Origin: Paraspadella gotoi
Taxonomy: Eukaryota > Chaetognatha
Direction of reading: 5' to 3'
Length of the DNA stretch: 64,000 nucleotides
Assembly (NCBI GenBank): GCA_051294375.1
Contig: CM119266.1
Location: 11,753,786 to 11,817,785, forward strand
Part shown: one piece after another, positions 59,600 to 64,000 of the stretch
How the letters are laid out: each line of letters starts with the position of its first letter
How positions within the stretch are numbered: position 1 is the stretch's first letter
Position numbers and translations under genes: made by a program
Notes under the pieces: generated by a model
Database searches by the model: none
What the model was told of the DNA's origin: nothing
Seen by the model: only the letters and a program-made list of their open reading frames with translations

Positions 59600-61395
59600 C
59601 AGGATGGACTGGAACGAAATTGAATTTCTTCATAGTTCTCACACCGAATTTTGTGTCATAAACCGTCAACACAGACCACACACACAACAAGCACATAGGG
59701 TAAGAAAGACTTGTTGTTTCTCTCTCGCTCTAACCACGCTTCCGGTCGCTGCCTAACGAACTTATTCTTCGATTTATCACTGGTTTTTAAGGGTAGAAAA
59801 AATCCGACTCTTTCGCTTATTTTTTGTCGATAGTCAACCTACGCGAAGAAGGGAGAAATTCTCGATTTTTTCATAATTCTCCAACGAGTTTGTGAAGAGA
59901 GAAGGCAGATGCGTCTCGAGCTTTTAGGACGGGTTTAACTTGAGCTAAATATGAACCTTACTTTGACTCTAATGGAAAATATTTATGAATGCTCTTTCCT
60001 TTCCACATCGTTTAAGTTAAAAGTAATTACAGTAATTAATTAAATTTAATTTCTTAACAGTTAATCAGTAATTAAGTAAAAGGTGATTACACCTATATCT
60101 ACGTTTTTGTTTTAACCCCCCAAATGAAATGGTTTCTCTCTTCTTTCTTTCGCTTCTTCTGAAGAATAAGGAAAGATTTGGGCGACCCATTTTGGGAAGA
60201 TTTAGGGCGGACTCATAGAAATATAAGGGCGGCCCATGAAAAGGATTAGGGCGGCCCTCATGGAACTCTATCTCGTCGCAAAGCCGAAACGTAATTTCCC
60301 CAACGCCTTCCTCGTCTCGGGGGCGTCACCCAGCATCACGCCACCTCCCGCTTCCTTCGCGTTTCAATCAACACGCACAGCCTTTTAATTTGCCGATTCT
60401 GCTGTCATCTCCAGGAAACGCAGATCGACTCGAACTTCCACTCACATCCCTCAGGCAGTCGGGGGCATCACCTCCAGTATTTCCTCTCTTCTTTCGCGGC
60501 CCCACTTCCTTCCGATTTTGTAAACTGAATTTGAAGATTAATCTGAAATACCTTTCGCTATAGATTACTGCCTTTTTTTCTTTGAATCTCTGCCCGTCCA
60601 GACAATCTACTCCGCATAATGAGTTTTTTCCACTGCACGATTCTTTAAGGTTCTTTAATTAATAGGTAATAAGTAATGTATATGCAGAATATTTTTATTT
60701 TATAAATCAATTTCCATGTCCACTCAACACCTCTGACTCCACGCGTGCATGAGAATTTATACCTTGTTTTCGCCGGGTCCTATCTAGGATATTCCAAAAT
60801 GCGTCAGATTCCGTGTTTACCCACTCTCTCATACAGAACGAGTCCTATCTCCCCTCTTCTTTTTGTCCCCCTCGCCAATGCTTCTCTTCGCTTCTCGCCC
60901 AATCTTCCCCCGCCTCTACCCTTCTCTCTTTTAAAACTCCTTGCCTGCCTTTTCCTCTGCTAATCCGCTCCCCTTCTGGCCCTCTCCTTAGCCCCTCTCT
61001 CTGCTATCCTTCTCTCCTCCCTCTCTCGCCGCGTCACGCCTTTGAGTTTTTGGCCTTTGAAAAAAAAAAATCGCCTCTGAGGTGGAGTCGAATGGAAAGC
61101 GAGAAGGGATGTAGTAGCTTCCTGCCCAGGGGCACTTTCCATAACCTCTTCTCTCTCTCTCTCTCCTCTCCTCTCTCTCTCCTCTCTCTCTCTCTCTAGC
61201 TCTCTCTCTCTCCTCTCTCTCTCTCTCTCAAGTTTTTTAACTTTCGCCGAATTTGAAAAGAAAAACTTCTTTTGGCGTCTCCGCCTTTCGCTCGTCTCTC
61301 TGTCGGATCTTCGTGGCGTTTGCCCATGCTTCCTGTACGTCTGAAGGAAATTTCTTTCATAACAGAATTTAATTTTCTTATCTTTGGGTATCAAT
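59600..61395. repeat. First copy of a locally duplicated segment
   Basis: 59600-60465 recurs at 63208-63972, and 60465-61395 recurs at 62137-63198. Shared landmarks include TCACACCGAATTTTGTG, AGGAAAGATTTGGGCG, TCCAGTATTTCCTCTC and CTTTGGGTATCAATAG. The later copies are indel-rich and bracketed by gaps. Confidence 0.85.
60178..60262 (+). repeat. Short tandem repeat of about 22-27 bp
   Basis: Units such as TTAGGGCGGACTCATAGAAA repeat about four times (AGGGCGG then a C/A-rich linker and CATGGAA or CATAGAA). The same four-unit array occurs in the second copy at 63690-63772. Confidence 0.7.
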
Positions 61396-61880
61396 AGAAA
61401 AAAAAGATTTATTCTCTTTCTTTTCTCTCTCTCTCTTCTCTTCTCTCTCTCTCTCTCCCTCTCCTCTCTCTCTCTCTCTCTCTCTCTCCCTTCTCTCATC
61501 ATCTCCTCTGCTCTCTCTCTCTCTCTCATCCTCTCTCTCTCTCTCTCCTCGTCTCTCTCTCCTCTCTTCCCTCTCAAGGCGGGTTTTCTTCTTGTTTTGT
61601 CAGCTTTGAAAGTTCGGCTTTCTCCTTGCCTTCTTTTTGCCTTCCCTTGGTGGTTTTTCACATCCTTTCCATTTTCCCAAAACATGTTGGACATTTACTT
61701 CGGTAAATTTAAATAGAGACGCTTTCAAGGTTTTTTTTTTCTTTTAACCATCTGGACCGGTGTTTCTCTCTCTCTCCTCCTCTCTCTCCTCTCTCTCTCT
61801 CTATCCTCTCTTCCGCTTCTCTCTCCTCTCGTCATCTCTCTCTCTCTTCTCTCTCTCTCTCTTCTCTTCTCTCTCTCATT
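61135..61880. repeat. Cluster of (CT)n tracts
   Basis: CT-rich blocks at 61140-61230, 61425-61562 and 61766-61878, separated by 100-200 bases of unique sequence. Frames across them encode only Ser/Leu or Glu/Arg repeats. Confidence 0.9.
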
Positions 61881-62136
61881 CACATAGTGCACCGCGAAAA
61901 CGAATTCCATGTGTTTATTTTTCTTTGAGAACGCGACAATAATTCTCCAGGTCACGTTGACAGTTTTCGGTCGAGAATTCGACATTGAGCGAAACGTCGC
62001 TGGCGATCGGTTAACCGAGTCAGGAATTGATCCGTCAGTCCCGTGGATGTGGCCGTGGATTTTTTGCGTCGATCCTACTTGAGGGAGGGAAAGGAAAGGC
62101 AGGAAACAAAAGAACATCCGGTTTCGTTTCTCCGGT

Positions 62137-64000
62137 CCAGTATTTCCTCTCTTCTTTCGCGCCCACTTCCTTCCGATTTTGTTAAACTGAATTTGAAGAT
62201 TAAACTGAAATACCTTTCGCTATAATTACTCTTTTTTCTTTGAATCTCTGCCNNNNNNNNNNNNNNNNNNNNNNNNAAGTTTCACTCACGATTCTTTAAG
62301 TTCTTTAATTAAATCTATATTGGCGAATAGAGTATAGGTAATAAGTAATGTATATGCAGAATATTTTTATTTTAAAAATCAAATTCCATGTCACTCAACA
62401 CCCTGACTCCCCTCCTCACTAATTTTACCTTTCGCTCCAATCTATGTTCCATTCCCCTCTTCCCAGATTCCTGTTTTACATCTCTTCATCCCAACCTATC
62501 TCCCTCTTCTTTTTTCCTCCCATGCTTCTCTTCCTTCTCGCCCATCTTCCCCCGCCTCTACCCTTCTCTCTTTTAACTCCTTGCCTCCTTTCCTCTCTAA
62601 TCCCTCCCCTCTCCCTCTCCTTTACCCCTCTCCCTCTCATCCTTCTCTCCCTCCCTCTCTCAGCCGCGTCACCCTTTGAGTTTTTGGCCTTTGAAAAAAA
62701 AAACTCTCTGAGGTGGAGTCGAATGGAAAGCGGAGAAGGGATGTAGTAGCTTTCCTGCCCAGGGGCACTTTCATACCTCTCTCTCTCTCNNNNNNNNNNN
62801 NNNNNNNNNNNNNNNNNNNNNNNNNNNNNNNNNNNNNNNNNNNNNNNNNNNNNNNNNNNNNNNNNNNNNNNNNNNNNNNNNNNNNNNNNNNNNNNNNNNN
62901 NNNNNNNNNNNNNNNNNNNNNNNNNNNNNNNNNNNNNNNNNNNNNNNNNNNNNNNNNNNNNNNNNNNNNNNNNNNNNNNNNNNNNNNNNNNNNNNNNNNN
63001 NNNNNNNNNNNNNNNNNNNNNNNNNNNNNNNNNNNNNNNNNNNNNNNNNNNNNNNNNNNNNNNNNNNNNNNNNNNNNNNNNNNNNNNNNNNNNNNNNNNN
63101 NNNNNNNNNNNNNNNNNNNNNNNNNNNNNNNNNNNNGTCTGAAGGAATTTCATTTCATGAACAGAAATTTAATTTCTTATCTTTGGGTATCAATAGAANN
63201 NNNNNNNNTGGACGAAATGATTTCTTCATATTCTCACACCGAATTTGTCATAACCGTCAACACACACACACACACACACAAAAAGAAAACTTTTTTCTTC
63301 TCGCTCTCCGCCGTCGCTGTAACGAATTATTTCGATTTATCACTGGTTTAAAGGGTAGAAAAATCCGACTCTTTCGCTATTTTTTCGATATCAATCACGA
63401 AAAGGGAGAAATTTGTAGTTTCATAATTCACCAACGAGTTTGTGAAGAGAAGCAGATGCGTCTCGAGCTTTTAGGACGGGTTTAACTTGACTAAATATGA
63501 CCTTACTTGACTCTATGGAAAATATTAAATGCTTTCTTTCACTCGGTTTAAGTTAAAAGTAATTAAGTAATTAATTAATTAATTAACAGTTAACAGTAAT
63601 TAAGTAAAAGTGATTACCACCTAATATCTACGATTGTTTTACCCACAAAAATTTGGTTTCTTCGCTTCTTCTTGAGAATAAGGAAAGATTTGGGCGGATC
63701 TATGGAAAGATTAGGGCGGACTCATAGAAATATAAGGGCGGACCCATGAAAATATTAGGGCGGACTCATGGAACTCTATCTCGTCGCAAAGCCGAAACGT
63801 AATTTCCCAACGCCTTCCTCGTCTCGGGGCGTCACCCGCATCCACGCCCACCTCCCGCTTCCTTCCGGTTTCAATCAGACACACAGTCTCTAATTCCGAT
63901 TCTGTCATCTCCAGGAAACGTAGATCGACTCGACTTCCACCCACATCCCTCAGGCAGTCAGGCATCACCTCCAGTATTTCCTCTCTTCTTTCGCGCCCAC
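62137..64000. repeat. Second copies of the duplicated segment, with gaps
   Basis: 62137-63198 matches 60465-61395. 63208-63972 matches 59600-60465. 63972 onward starts the 60465 segment a third time. Three N runs interrupt it (62253-62276, 62790-63136 and 63199-63207). Redundant contig ends joined during scaffolding explain the order at least as well as true tandem duplication. Confidence 0.8.

Larger units (their letters stand above)
56130..59600. other. Gene-poor region, nothing firm
   Basis: CT/GA tracts, purine-rich runs and a short gap at 58948-58972. Short GC-richer patches (57250-57380 and 58430-58460) may be exon fragments, but no splice-consistent frame could be followed. Confidence 0.45.

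Noticed and set aside
63711-63968. Minus-strand 85-codon frame at the window end
   Set aside because: The equivalent sequence in the better copy (60225-60475) does not keep the same frame, so it arises from indels in the poorer copy.

Overview
The window is nuclear DNA from an animal, most likely an invertebrate. Genes are split by GT-AG introns (a few look like GC-AG). The DNA is AT-rich and full of long (CT)n/(GA)n and tetranucleotide microsatellites, and several families of short transposable elements sit in introns. The gene set is metazoan: a soluble adenylyl cyclase, an inositol-trisphosphate 3-kinase and a mitochondrial GABA transaminase. I cannot name the phylum from the sequence. Runs of N at 52065-52089, 53531-54334, 54420-54633, 58948-58972, 62253-62276, 62790-63136 and 63199-63207 mark assembly gaps. 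Exon boundaries were placed by hand from open frames, splice signals and phase, so expect errors of a few bases.

Layout: (1) 1513-23568, minus strand: one very large gene of about 40 exons for an ADCY10-like soluble adenylyl cyclase of about 2246 residues. It has a long coiled-coil N-terminal extension, two class III cyclase domains, a P-loop NTPase module and a helical C-terminal region. Its introns hold three tRNA-derived SINEs, a non-autonomous LTR element, two TA-flanked TIR elements (one with a SINE inside it), two microsatellite-bearing elements and a broken zinc-finger gene. (2) 24368-28187, minus: a seven-exon gene for a 503-residue coiled-coil protein I do not recognise. Between it and the cyclase start lies a long hairpin with a hammerhead-ribozyme-like apex. 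(3) 31352-33755, plus: a compact inositol-trisphosphate 3-kinase. (4) 34960-36773, minus: a two-exon GABA transaminase. (5) 39073-42709, plus: a five-exon gene of the AsaB/CmcJ oxygenase-like family, rare in animals, with a C-terminal membrane anchor. (6) About 38735-52063: a palindrome of roughly 13 kb. The right arm is a diverged, indel-rich inverted copy of the left arm and carries a frame-broken copy of the oxygenase gene. The spacer holds a tRNA-Asp-like sequence. (7) 52149-56050: a tRNA-Val gene and scattered minus-strand exons of an unidentified gene cut by gaps. (8) 56-64 kb: no convincing gene, many CT/GA tracts, and a partly duplicated region with gaps that looks like assembly redundancy.

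The genes share no evident pathway. cAMP synthesis (sAC) and inositol phosphate signalling (IP3K) are both second-messenger functions and GABA transaminase is mitochondrial catabolism, but this is ordinary eukaryotic neighbourhood and not an operon. The most unusual signals are the sAC lacking both residues expected to bind bicarbonate, the GABA transaminase missing one iron-sulfur cysteine, the oxygenase-like gene, and the ribozyme-capped hairpin.
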